From an uncultured Neomegalonema sp. (GTDB taxonomy: Bacteria > Pseudomonadota > Alphaproteobacteria > Rhodobacterales > Rhodobacteraceae), in NCBI GenBank assembly GCA_937958345.1, contig CALGNW010000346.1:1-11846 (forward strand): DNA of 11,846 bases, given 5' to 3'. Below the pieces are notes generated by a model. The model saw only the letters and a list, made by a program, of their open reading frames with translations. It was not told the origin of the DNA and searched no databases. Of the stretch, positions 7,138-11,846 are shown piece after piece. The first letter of the stretch is position 1; each line of letters begins with the position of its first letter. Both the position numbers and the translations under genes were made by a program.

Positions 7138-7781
7138 ACCTGATCCTCCTTGGACCTCCCGGGGCCGGTAAAGGCACGCAAGCGCGTTTGCTGGTCGAGA
7201 GTCGCGGTCTTGTGCAGTTGTCGACGGGTGACATGTTGCGCGCGGCTGTTGCGGCCGGGACCGAGGTGGGCAAGAAGGCCAAGACGATCATGGATCGTGG
7301 TGATCTGGTGACCGACGAGGTGGTCATTGGGATTATCTCGGACCGTCTGGACGAACCCGATATGAAGGGTGGAGCCATTTTCGACGGGTTTCCGCGGACG
7401 CTGGCACAGGCTGACGCTCTGGCGGAACTGTTGGAGAGAAAAGGCCTGACGCTGGATTCGGTGATCGAGATGCGGTCGGATGACGAGGTTCTGGTCGAGC
7501 GTGTGACAGGTCGCTTTACCTGCGCGGGATGCGGAGAGGGCTATCACCGCTCTTTCAAAAAACCCGCGAAAGAGGGCGTCTGTGACAAATGCGGCGAAAG
7601 CAAAATGGTACAGCGCGCCGATGATAATGAAGAGTCGTTCCGCACGCGCTTGCTGAACTACTACAAAGATACCTCTCCGCTGGTGGGTTATTACCATGCG
7701 AAGGGCAGCCTACGGTCGGTCGATGGCACAGCCGAGATTGACGACGTGACGAAACAGATTAATGCGGTTGTTACCGCGTGA
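7134..7781 (+). CDS. adk: Adenylate kinase, zinc-binding LID type
   Basis: This enzyme catalyses ATP + AMP = 2 ADP in the cytosol and balances the adenylate pool. The 215 residues match the long bacterial form. The P-loop is GPPGAGKGT (residues 7-15), the AMP-site region follows around STGDMLR (30-36), and DGFPRT is at 84-89. The LID domain carries four cysteines (130, 133, 150, 153) as two C-x2-C pairs, the arrangement that binds structural zinc; E. coli lacks it. RADDNEESFRTRL (161-173) supplies catalytic arginines. The ATG overlaps the secY stop by 4 bases. Its position between secY and rpsM is usual for alphaproteobacteria. Confidence 0.97.
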   Translation: MNLILLGPPGAGKGTQARLLVESRGLVQLSTGDMLRAAVAAGTEVGKKAKTIMDRGDLVTDEVVIGIISDRLDEPDMKGGAIFDGFPRTLAQADALAELLERKGLTLDSVIEMRSDDEVLVERVTGRFTCAGCGEGYHRSFKKPAKEGVCDKCGESKMVQRADDNEESFRTRLLNYYKDTSPLVGYYHAKGSLRSVDGTAEIDDVTKQINAVVTA

Positions 7782-7794
7782 CTTGAACATGACA

Positions 7795-7817
7795 GCGGTT
7801 TGGGATATTCCCGCCGC
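7795..7817 (+). other. Imperfect stem-loop before rpsM
   Basis: GCGG (7795-7798) pairs with CCGC (7814-7817) and, after an asymmetric internal loop, GGGA (7802-7805) pairs with TCCC (7809-7812) around a TAT loop. It lies 22 bases before the rpsM GTG. In E. coli the leader at this place carries the S4 pseudoknot that controls the alpha operon. I cannot show that this structure is equivalent, and rpsD is not in this cluster. Confidence 0.3.
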
Positions 7818-7839
7818 TTCCGAGACGGAGAGAAGCACA

Positions 7840-8208
7840 GTGGCCCGTATTGCAGGCGTCAACATCCCGACGAACAAGCGCGTTGTTATCGCGCTGACGT
7901 ATATTCACGGTATCGGCCCGCAAGCGGCGCTCGAAATCTGTGAAAAAGTCGGTCTCGATCTTTCACGCCGTGTCAACGAACTGACGGACGCAGAAGTCCT
8001 GAAGGTTCGCGAATCGATTGACGCGGATTACACGGTAGAGGGCGATCTGCGCCGTCAGACCTCGATGAACGTAAAGCGCCTGATGGATTTGGGTTGCTAT
8101 CGCGGTCTGCGGCATCGCCGCGGCCTGCCGGTGCGCGGTCAGCGTACTCATACGAACGCACGCACGCGCAAGGGCCCCGCGAAGGCCATCGCCGGCAAGA
8201 AGAAATAA
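7840..8208 (+). CDS. rpsM: 30S ribosomal protein S13 (GTG start)
   Basis: S13 sits in the small-subunit head, forms bridges to L5 and contacts P-site tRNA. I chose the GTG at 7840 because it gives the conserved N terminus MARIAGVNIPTNKRV and the standard length of 122 residues. It is preceded by GGAGAGAAG at 7827-7835. The in-frame ATG at 7762 lies inside adk and would add unrelated sequence. Landmarks are ALTYIHGIGPQAALEIC (helix-hairpin-helix-like part), and the basic C terminus with CYRGLRHRRGLPVRGQRTHTNARTRKGP. rpsK follows after 12 bases. Confidence 0.96.
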   Translation: MARIAGVNIPTNKRVVIALTYIHGIGPQAALEICEKVGLDLSRRVNELTDAEVLKVRESIDADYTVEGDLRRQTSMNVKRLMDLGCYRGLRHRRGLPVRGQRTHTNARTRKGPAKAIAGKKK

Positions 8209-8220
8209 GGATCGACTTCG

Positions 8221-8610
8221 ATGGCGAGAGAAAAGGCACGGATGAAGCGCAAAGAGCGCAAGAACATCGCCTCCGGCGTTGCTCATGTGAACTCCAGCTT
8301 CAACAACACGATGATCACGATTGCGGATGCACAGGGCAACGCAATCGCATGGTCGTCGGCTGGCAATATGGGCTTCAAAGGGTCGCGTAAATCGACGCCT
8401 TATGCGGCGCAGATGGCGGCTGAGGATGCCGGTAAAAAAGCGCAAGAGCACGGCATGCGTACTCTGGAGGTTTTGGTTCAGGGTCCGGGTTCGGGCCGCG
8501 AATCAGCTTTGCGCGCGTTGCAGGCAATCGGCTTCACGGTCACGTCGATCCGCGATGTCACGCCGATCCCGCACAACGGTTGCCGCCCGCCAAAGCGCCG
8601 CCGCGTATAA
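8221..8610 (+). CDS. rpsK: 30S ribosomal protein S11
   Basis: S11 is a platform protein that works with S18 and S21 around the mRNA exit and Shine-Dalgarno helix. The 129 residues are standard. Landmarks are GVAHVNSSFNNTMITIAD, WSSAGNMGFKGSRKSTPYAAQ, VLVQGPGSGRESALRAL and the basic end DVTPIPHNGCRPPKRRRV. Asn119-Gly120 in HNG is the site that forms isoaspartate in E. coli S11; the residue is conserved here. AAGGA precedes the start. A 160-base structured spacer to rpoA follows, at the place where rpsD is found in E. coli. Confidence 0.97.
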   Translation: MAREKARMKRKERKNIASGVAHVNSSFNNTMITIADAQGNAIAWSSAGNMGFKGSRKSTPYAAQMAAEDAGKKAQEHGMRTLEVLVQGPGSGRESALRALQAIGFTVTSIRDVTPIPHNGCRPPKRRRV

Positions 8611-8639
8611 TTCAGCTTCTTATCGAGGCTCGAATGAGT

Positions 8640-8667
8640 GCCCATCTCTGATTTTTCAGGGGTGGGC
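8640..8667 (+). other. Stem-loop 1 in rpsK-rpoA spacer
   Basis: An 11-pair stem with two G-T wobble pairs joins 8640-8650 to 8657-8667 around a six-base ATTTTT loop. Strong parts are GCCCA pairing TGGGC at the base and CTG pairing CAG at the tip. No U tract follows, so a classical intrinsic terminator is unlikely. It may be a pause site, a processing or stability element, or a protein-binding leader structure. The pairing is seen; the role is inference. Confidence 0.5.
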
Positions 8668-8677
8668 GTTACTGCGA

Positions 8678-8697
8678 CAGGGTTGGTGACAATCCTG
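8678..8697 (+). other. Stem-loop 2 in rpsK-rpoA spacer, GNRA-type loop
   Basis: CAGGGTTG (8678-8685) pairs with CAATCCTG (8690-8697), eight pairs with one wobble, closed by a GTGA tetraloop of the GNRA class. It lies 10 bases after stem-loop 1 and about 73 bases before the rpoA start. GNRA loops stabilise hairpins and can dock into receptors or bind proteins, so the pair of stems looks like a structured leader for rpoA. No function is demonstrated. Confidence 0.5.
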
Positions 8698-8770
8698 ACT
8701 GAACCATGGATAGGACTCTCGGGAGACGGCAGGGGCGGTTCACCCTATGTCGCGAGAATGGAGGTTCCAA

Positions 8771-9790
8771 ATGATCCAGAAGAACTGGACCGAACTGATC
8801 AAGCCGCAACAGCTTGAGTTTGAACCGGGTTTAGACCCGAAACGTAAAGCATCGGTAATCGCCGAGCCGTTGGAGCGTGGTTTCGGCCTGACTCTCGGTA
8901 ACGCACTGCGCCGTGTTCTGCTGTCGTCCATTCAGGGCGCTGCGGTGACATCGGTACAGATTGACGGTGTGCTGCACGAGTTTTCATCGGTCGCAGGCGT
9001 CCGTGAAGACGTGACCGATATTGTGCTGAACGTGAAAGCCATCGCCATCAAGATGGATGTCGAAGGCCCGAAACGCGTGACGCTGCGCAAAAAAGGTCCG
9101 GGAGCCGTGAAGGCATCGGATATCGCGGCGACGGCGGGGATCGAAATTCTGAACCCCGACCACGTGATCTGTCAGCTTGATGACGGTGCTGAAATCCACA
9201 TGGAACTGACGGTCGACAGTGGCAAAGGGTATGTCGCTGCGGATCGGAACCGTCCTGAGGACGCACCCATCGGACTGGTTCCGGTTGATGCGCTTTACAG
9301 CCCCGTCAAGCGCGTCAGCTATAAGGTCGAGCCGACCCGTGAAGGTCAGATCCTCGATTTTGACAAACTGACCATGACGATTGAAACCGATGGTTCGGTT
9401 TCGCCGGAGGATGCGCTGGCCTATGCCTCGCGTATTCTGCAGGACCAGTTGCGTACCTTCGTCAACTTTGACGAGCCGCAGGAAGCCGTGGTCCGTCCGA
9501 GCGAAGAGCCGGAACTGGAGTTCAACCCGCTGCTGCTTAAGAAAGTGGACGAGTTGGAACTGTCGGTGCGTTCCGCCAACTGTCTGAAGAATGATAACAT
9601 CGTGTATATCGGTGATCTGATTCAGAAGACGGAAGCGGAAATGCTGCGCACGCCGAACTTCGGGCGCAAGTCGCTGAACGAGATCAAAGAAGTGCTCACG
9701 GGCATGGGCATGCATCTCGGCATGGAAATCACGAATTGGCCGCCTGAGAATATCGACGAGCTGTCGAAAAAATTCGAAGACCAGTTCTGA
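8771..9790 (+). CDS. rpoA: DNA-directed RNA polymerase subunit alpha
   Basis: Alpha dimerises to nucleate assembly of RNA polymerase; its C-terminal domain contacts UP elements and activators. I chose the ATG at 8771 because it yields MIQKNWTELIKPQQLEFEP, the usual N terminus, and has GGAGG at 8760-8764, six bases upstream. An in-frame ATG at 8747 would add eight residues with no family support and weaker spacing. This gives 339 residues. The N-terminal domain has EPLERGFGLTLGNALRRVLLSS and VREDVTDIVLNVK. The linker is acidic (FDEPQEAVVRPSEEPELE). The C-terminal domain has LSVRSANCLKNDNI, with the DNA-contacting Arg near residue 267, and NFGRKSLNEIKEVL. Confidence 0.97.
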   Translation: MIQKNWTELIKPQQLEFEPGLDPKRKASVIAEPLERGFGLTLGNALRRVLLSSIQGAAVTSVQIDGVLHEFSSVAGVREDVTDIVLNVKAIAIKMDVEGPKRVTLRKKGPGAVKASDIAATAGIEILNPDHVICQLDDGAEIHMELTVDSGKGYVAADRNRPEDAPIGLVPVDALYSPVKRVSYKVEPTREGQILDFDKLTMTIETDGSVSPEDALAYASRILQDQLRTFVNFDEPQEAVVRPSEEPELEFNPLLLKKVDELELSVRSANCLKNDNIVYIGDLIQKTEAEMLRTPNFGRKSLNEIKEVLTGMGMHLGMEITNWPPENIDELSKKFEDQF

Positions 9791-9798
9791 TGCACTTT

Positions 9799-9822
9799 CC
9801 GCCCCGGCAATGTCCGGGGCGG
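9799..9822 (+). other. Strong GC stem-loop after rpoA
   Basis: CCGCCCCGG (9799-9807) pairs perfectly with CCGGGGCGG (9814-9822) around a six-base loop, starting 9 bases after the rpoA stop. The stem has terminator strength, but only GTTCT follows instead of a T run. It could be a weak or factor-assisted terminator, an attenuator lowering rplQ expression, or a 3'-end stabiliser after processing. A smaller stem with a GTAA loop (9831-9844) follows. Confidence 0.55.
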
Positions 9823-9857
9823 GTTCTATCGGGGCGTAAGCCTCTAAAGCGGTCGCT

Positions 9858-9863
9858 TATAAT
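9858..9863 (+). promoter_or_regulatory. Possible -10 element for rplQ
   Basis: TATAAT, a perfect sigma-70 -10 hexamer in an AT-rich patch, lies 50 bases before the rplQ start and just after the rpoA stem-loops. The expected -35 region, 16-18 bases upstream, shows no good TTGACA-like hexamer; it falls inside the GTAA stem-loop. If functional it would give rplQ its own start downstream of the rpoA hairpin. The hexamer is clear; activity is inference. Confidence 0.35.
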
Positions 9864-9913
9864 TAAAAAGATCAGCCCGGCGGCCTGACAAAGAAAAATC
9901 GAAAGGACACATC

Positions 9914-10345
9914 ATGCGCCACGGTAAAGGCCGTCGTAAACTAAACCGCACCCATTCTCACCGTCAGGCGATGCTCGCCAACATGGCGGGTTCACTGATC
10001 ATGCACGAGCAAATCAAAACGACGCTGCCGAAAGCCAAAGAGCTGCGTCCCGTTGTTGAGCGTCTGATCACGCTGGGTAAACGCGGTGATTTGCATGCCC
10101 GCCGCCTCGCCCGTTCAAAGCTGAAATCGGACGATGCCGTAAAGAAATTGTTCGACGTAATCGCCGCCCGCTACGGCGACCGCCCCGGTGGTTACAGCCG
10201 TATTCTCAAGGCCGGTTTCCGGTATGGGGATGCCGCGCCGATGGCAATTATCGAACTGGTAGAGCGCGATGTTGATGCAAAAGGTCTGATCGACCGCGAG
10301 CGCGTCGCCGCCGAAGAAGCAGCGATGATGGAGGGCGCCGAGTAA
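9914..10345 (+). CDS. rplQ: 50S ribosomal protein L17
   Basis: L17 is a large-subunit protein near the exit-tunnel surface, and the last gene of the alpha group. The 143 residues fit. The N-terminal signature is MRHGKGRRKLNRTHSHRQAMLANM, followed by LIMHEQIKTTLPKAKELRPVVERLITLGK and YSRILKAGFRYGDAAPMAIIELVER. A short acidic C-terminal extension (RVAAEEAAMMEGAE) follows the core. AAAGGA precedes the ATG. The 123-base spacer before it holds stem-loops and a -10-like hexamer, and an intrinsic terminator follows 30 bases after its stop. Confidence 0.97.
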   Translation: MRHGKGRRKLNRTHSHRQAMLANMAGSLIMHEQIKTTLPKAKELRPVVERLITLGKRGDLHARRLARSKLKSDDAVKKLFDVIAARYGDRPGGYSRILKAGFRYGDAAPMAIIELVERDVDAKGLIDRERVAAEEAAMMEGAE

Positions 10346-10375
10346 GCGCCTCCGGACGATTGAGCGATCTCATTG

Positions 10376-10406
10376 CCCCTTCCCGGCCACCGGGGAGGGG
10401 TTTTTT
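10376..10406 (+). terminator. Intrinsic terminator of the ribosomal cluster
   Basis: An 11-pair stem joins 10376-10386 (CCCCTTCCCGG) to 10390-10400 (CCGGGGAGGGG) with a single T-G wobble and a three-base CCA loop. Six T residues follow directly at 10401-10406. This is a textbook rho-independent terminator, 30 bases after the rplQ stop. Its 3' arm contains GGGGAGGGG, which is also the best ribosome binding site for the next gene, whose likely GTG begins at 10407. Confidence 0.93.
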
Positions 10407-11132
10407 GTGGGGGCGGCGGGTTTGACGAGCGAACTGATTTTGCTGAACGCGGCCATTGCGCTGGCCGGTGTTGTTCAGGCATCGGCGGGGCTGGGCTTTG
10501 CGATGGTGGCCAACCCTCTGATTGCGTTGGTGAACATTGCCTATCTGCCCGGACCGATGCTGTTTGCGAATCTGTTTCTGTCGTCCGCGATTCTGTGGCG
10601 CGAGGGGTTGGCGGTAGAACGCCGGGAGATCCCGCCGCTGGTGACGGGCCTGCTGATCGGGACGACGCTCGGGGCGCTGATCCTGACGCGGATTGCGGCG
10701 GAGAGCCTGGGCGTTGTTTTCGGCCTGATTATTATTGGCGCGGTGTTGTTGAGTGTGTTCTCGCCCGTGTTTCCGTTGACCCGCCGCAATGTTCTGTTCG
10801 GATCCACGGGGGCCGGTATTACCGGTATTGTCGCCGCGATGCATGCGCCGCCGCTGGTGATGCTGTATCAGCGCGAGGAGCCGTCGAAAATCCGCGCGAC
10901 CTTTGCTGTTCTTTTTGTCGTCGGGTGTTCGATGGCGCTGGTCGGGCTGTGGCTGGCGGGGCGGTTCGGCGCGGCGGAGGTGCGGATGGGCGCAAGCCTG
11001 CTGCCCGGTATTGTGGTCGGTTTTCTGCTGGGGCGGGTGATTGCGGCGCGGGTCACGCAGGGCACGGCGCGTGCGGCGATGCTGATGATTTCGGGCCTTG
11101 GCGGCATCATGCTGCTGATCAAGTCGCTCTGA
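10407..11132 (+). CDS. TauE/SafE-type (TSUP) membrane transporter
   Basis: Probable inner-membrane permease of the TSUP family, whose known members export or import sulfite, sulfoacetate, thiosulfate or other organosulfur anions. The substrate here cannot be read from sequence. Almost all of the 241 residues lie in hydrophobic segments, about eight, with two related halves. Half one carries AGLGFAMVANPLI (~28-40) and half two GITGIVAAMHAPPLVML (~137-153), the Gly-rich/Pro repeat motif of the family. Length fits (~240-260). The start is uncertain: GTG at 10407 directly abuts the terminator T tract, with GGGGAGGGG six bases upstream; TTG at 10422 is an alternative. No promoter is visible between the terminator and the gene. 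Confidence 0.82.
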   Translation: MGAAGLTSELILLNAAIALAGVVQASAGLGFAMVANPLIALVNIAYLPGPMLFANLFLSSAILWREGLAVERREIPPLVTGLLIGTTLGALILTRIAAESLGVVFGLIIIGAVLLSVFSPVFPLTRRNVLFGSTGAGITGIVAAMHAPPLVMLYQREEPSKIRATFAVLFVVGCSMALVGLWLAGRFGAAEVRMGASLLPGIVVGFLLGRVIAARVTQGTARAAMLMISGLGGIMLLIKSL

Positions 11133-11153
11133 GGGGGCTTTCCTTCGGGGTTC

Positions 11154-11181
11154 AGATGCTTATCTCTAGGGCATCTAGGAT
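11154..11181 (+). promoter_or_regulatory. Repeat-rich short spacer before htrA-like gene
   Basis: The 63-base spacer holds an inverted repeat AGATGC (11154-11159) / GCATCT (11171-11176) and a direct repeat TCTAGG (11165-11170 and 11175-11180, 10-base period). Such a pattern can be an operator or part of a promoter for the protease gene, but no confident -35/-10 pair is seen. GGAGG at 11184-11188 is the ribosome binding site of the gene at 11196. Confidence 0.3.
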
Positions 11182-11195
11182 TTGGAGGATGCCCG

Positions 11196-11846
11196 ATGAT
11201 GCGTCTGTATGTTTCGGTTTTGGCAGGAGTTCTGGCGGTTTCGCCCGCTGCCGCGCAGCAGGTTCCAAGCTCGCAGGCGGAGATTTCGCTGTCGTTCGCG
11301 CCTGTTGTCAAGCGGGCGGCGCCTGCGGTTGTGAACATCTATACGCGGACCCGCATGGTCCGCCAGTTCAACGATCCGGTGTTCGAGATGCTGTTCGGTC
11401 GGCGGCTTGGCCCGCGCTCGCGTGATGAGACGTCGCTGGGCTCGGGTGTGATTGTAAGCGCCGACGGGATTGTCGTTACGAACTCGCATGTGGTCGAGGG
11501 TGCGGATGAAATCACCGTGGCGCTGAATGACCGCCGCGAGTTTCAGGCGGAATTGCTGTTGATGGACGAACGCAACGATCTGGCGGTCCTGAAGGTCGAG
11601 GCCGAGGGTCTGCCGGTGCTGGCATTCCGCGATTCCGACACGATGGAGGTCGGGGATCTGGTGCTGGCCATCGGGAACCCGTTCGGTGTCGGGCAGACCG
11701 TCACAAGCGGGATTGTGTCGGCGCAAACGCGCACGAATGACGAGGGCCGCGTGTTTTTGCAGACAGATGCCGCGATTAACCCCGGTAACTCGGGCGGGGC
11801 GCTGGTCGATATGGCGGGGCAACTGGTCGGGATCAATACGCAGATT
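11196..11846 (+). CDS. HtrA/DegP-type periplasmic serine protease (5' part)
   Basis: Trypsin-like serine protease of the HtrA/Deg family, for quality control of misfolded envelope proteins. The frame is open to the window end; 217 residues are visible. The first ~20 residues are a signal peptide (MMRLYVSVLAGVLAVSPAAA, likely cleaved after AAA), so the protein is exported. The catalytic triad is complete: His98 in TNSHVV, Asp128 in RNDLAVLK and Ser199 in INPGNSGGAL. The family start of the protease domain (LGSGVIVS) and AIGNPFGVGQTVTSGIVSA are also seen. PDZ domains would lie beyond the window. ATG at 11196 is followed by a second ATG at 11199; GGAGG at 11184-11188 suits the first. Whether it is DegP, DegQ or DegS-like cannot be decided. 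Confidence 0.93.
   Translation, partial: MMRLYVSVLAGVLAVSPAAAQQVPSSQAEISLSFAPVVKRAAPAVVNIYTRTRMVRQFNDPVFEMLFGRRLGPRSRDETSLGSGVIVSADGIVVTNSHVVEGADEITVALNDRREFQAELLLMDERNDLAVLKVEAEGLPVLAFRDSDTMEVGDLVLAIGNPFGVGQTVTSGIVSAQTRTNDEGRVFLQTDAAINPGNSGGALVDMAGQLVGINTQI

Noticed and set aside
7762..7839. N-terminal extension of S13 from an ATG inside adk
   Set aside because: The extra residues are not S13-like; the GTG at 7840 gives the canonical 122-residue protein.
8747..8770. Upstream ATG extending RpoA by eight residues
   Set aside because: The ATG at 8771 has GGAGG at ideal spacing and gives the conserved MIQKNW start; the extension has no family support.
8984..9715. 243-codon open frame on the - strand opposite rpoA
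   Set aside because: It is an antisense shadow of rpoA codon usage with a His/Arg/Phe-rich composition and no family match.
10373..11425. 350-codon + frame crossing the terminator, the TSUP gene and the start of the protease gene
   Set aside because: The product is Gly/Arg/Cys-rich without domains and runs in another frame through two recognisable genes.
1..11846. Mobile element, CRISPR array, tRNA/rRNA or novel defence or biosynthetic system
   Set aside because: All long intervals are filled by recognised housekeeping genes on one strand; no repeats, integrase or transposase genes, or RNA gene signatures were seen.

Overview
This window is the downstream two thirds of the bacterial S10-spc-alpha ribosomal protein supercluster, followed by two non-ribosomal genes. 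Every gene is on the + strand. The organism is almost certainly an alphaproteobacterium. The core order runs secY-adk-rpsM-rpsK-rpoA-rplQ, with no rpmJ or infA after secY and no rpsD between rpsK and rpoA. Codon usage is moderately GC-rich. An HtrA/DegP-type protease lies downstream of rplQ, as in many alphaproteobacteria. A Rhodobacterales-like affiliation is plausible from the general look of SecY and of the zinc-type adenylate kinase, but that is inference without a tree.

Layout: positions 1-489 hold the 3' part of rpsC (S3), the end of the S10 operon type. They are followed by rplP (L16), rpmC (L29) and rpsQ (S17). The spc part (1508-7137) is rplN, rplX, rplE, rpsN, rpsH, rplF, rplR, rpsE, rpmD, rplO and secY, with very tight spacing and three overlaps among the ribosomal genes. 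adk overlaps secY by 4 bases. The alpha part (7840-10345) is rpsM, rpsK, rpoA and rplQ. A strong intrinsic terminator at 10376-10406 closes the cluster. Beyond it lie a TauE/SafE-type (TSUP) membrane protein and the 5' part of a periplasmic HtrA/DegP serine protease, which is cut by the window end.

The genes jointly supply ribosome subunit proteins, the core of the Sec translocon, adenylate kinase and the RNA polymerase alpha subunit, so translation, transcription and protein export are co-expressed. The promoter of the large operon lies upstream of the window. No gap without a gene exceeds 300 bases. The largest (8611-8770, rpsK-rpoA, and 9791-9913, rpoA-rplQ) contain stem-loops, and the second also has a TATAAT -10-like hexamer.

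I see no new biological system, mobile element, CRISPR array, tRNA or rRNA. The points worth a second look are small: the rplQ terminator, whose 3' arm doubles as the likely ribosome binding site of the next gene; the structured spacers around rpoA; and the TSUP gene placed between rplQ and the protease.
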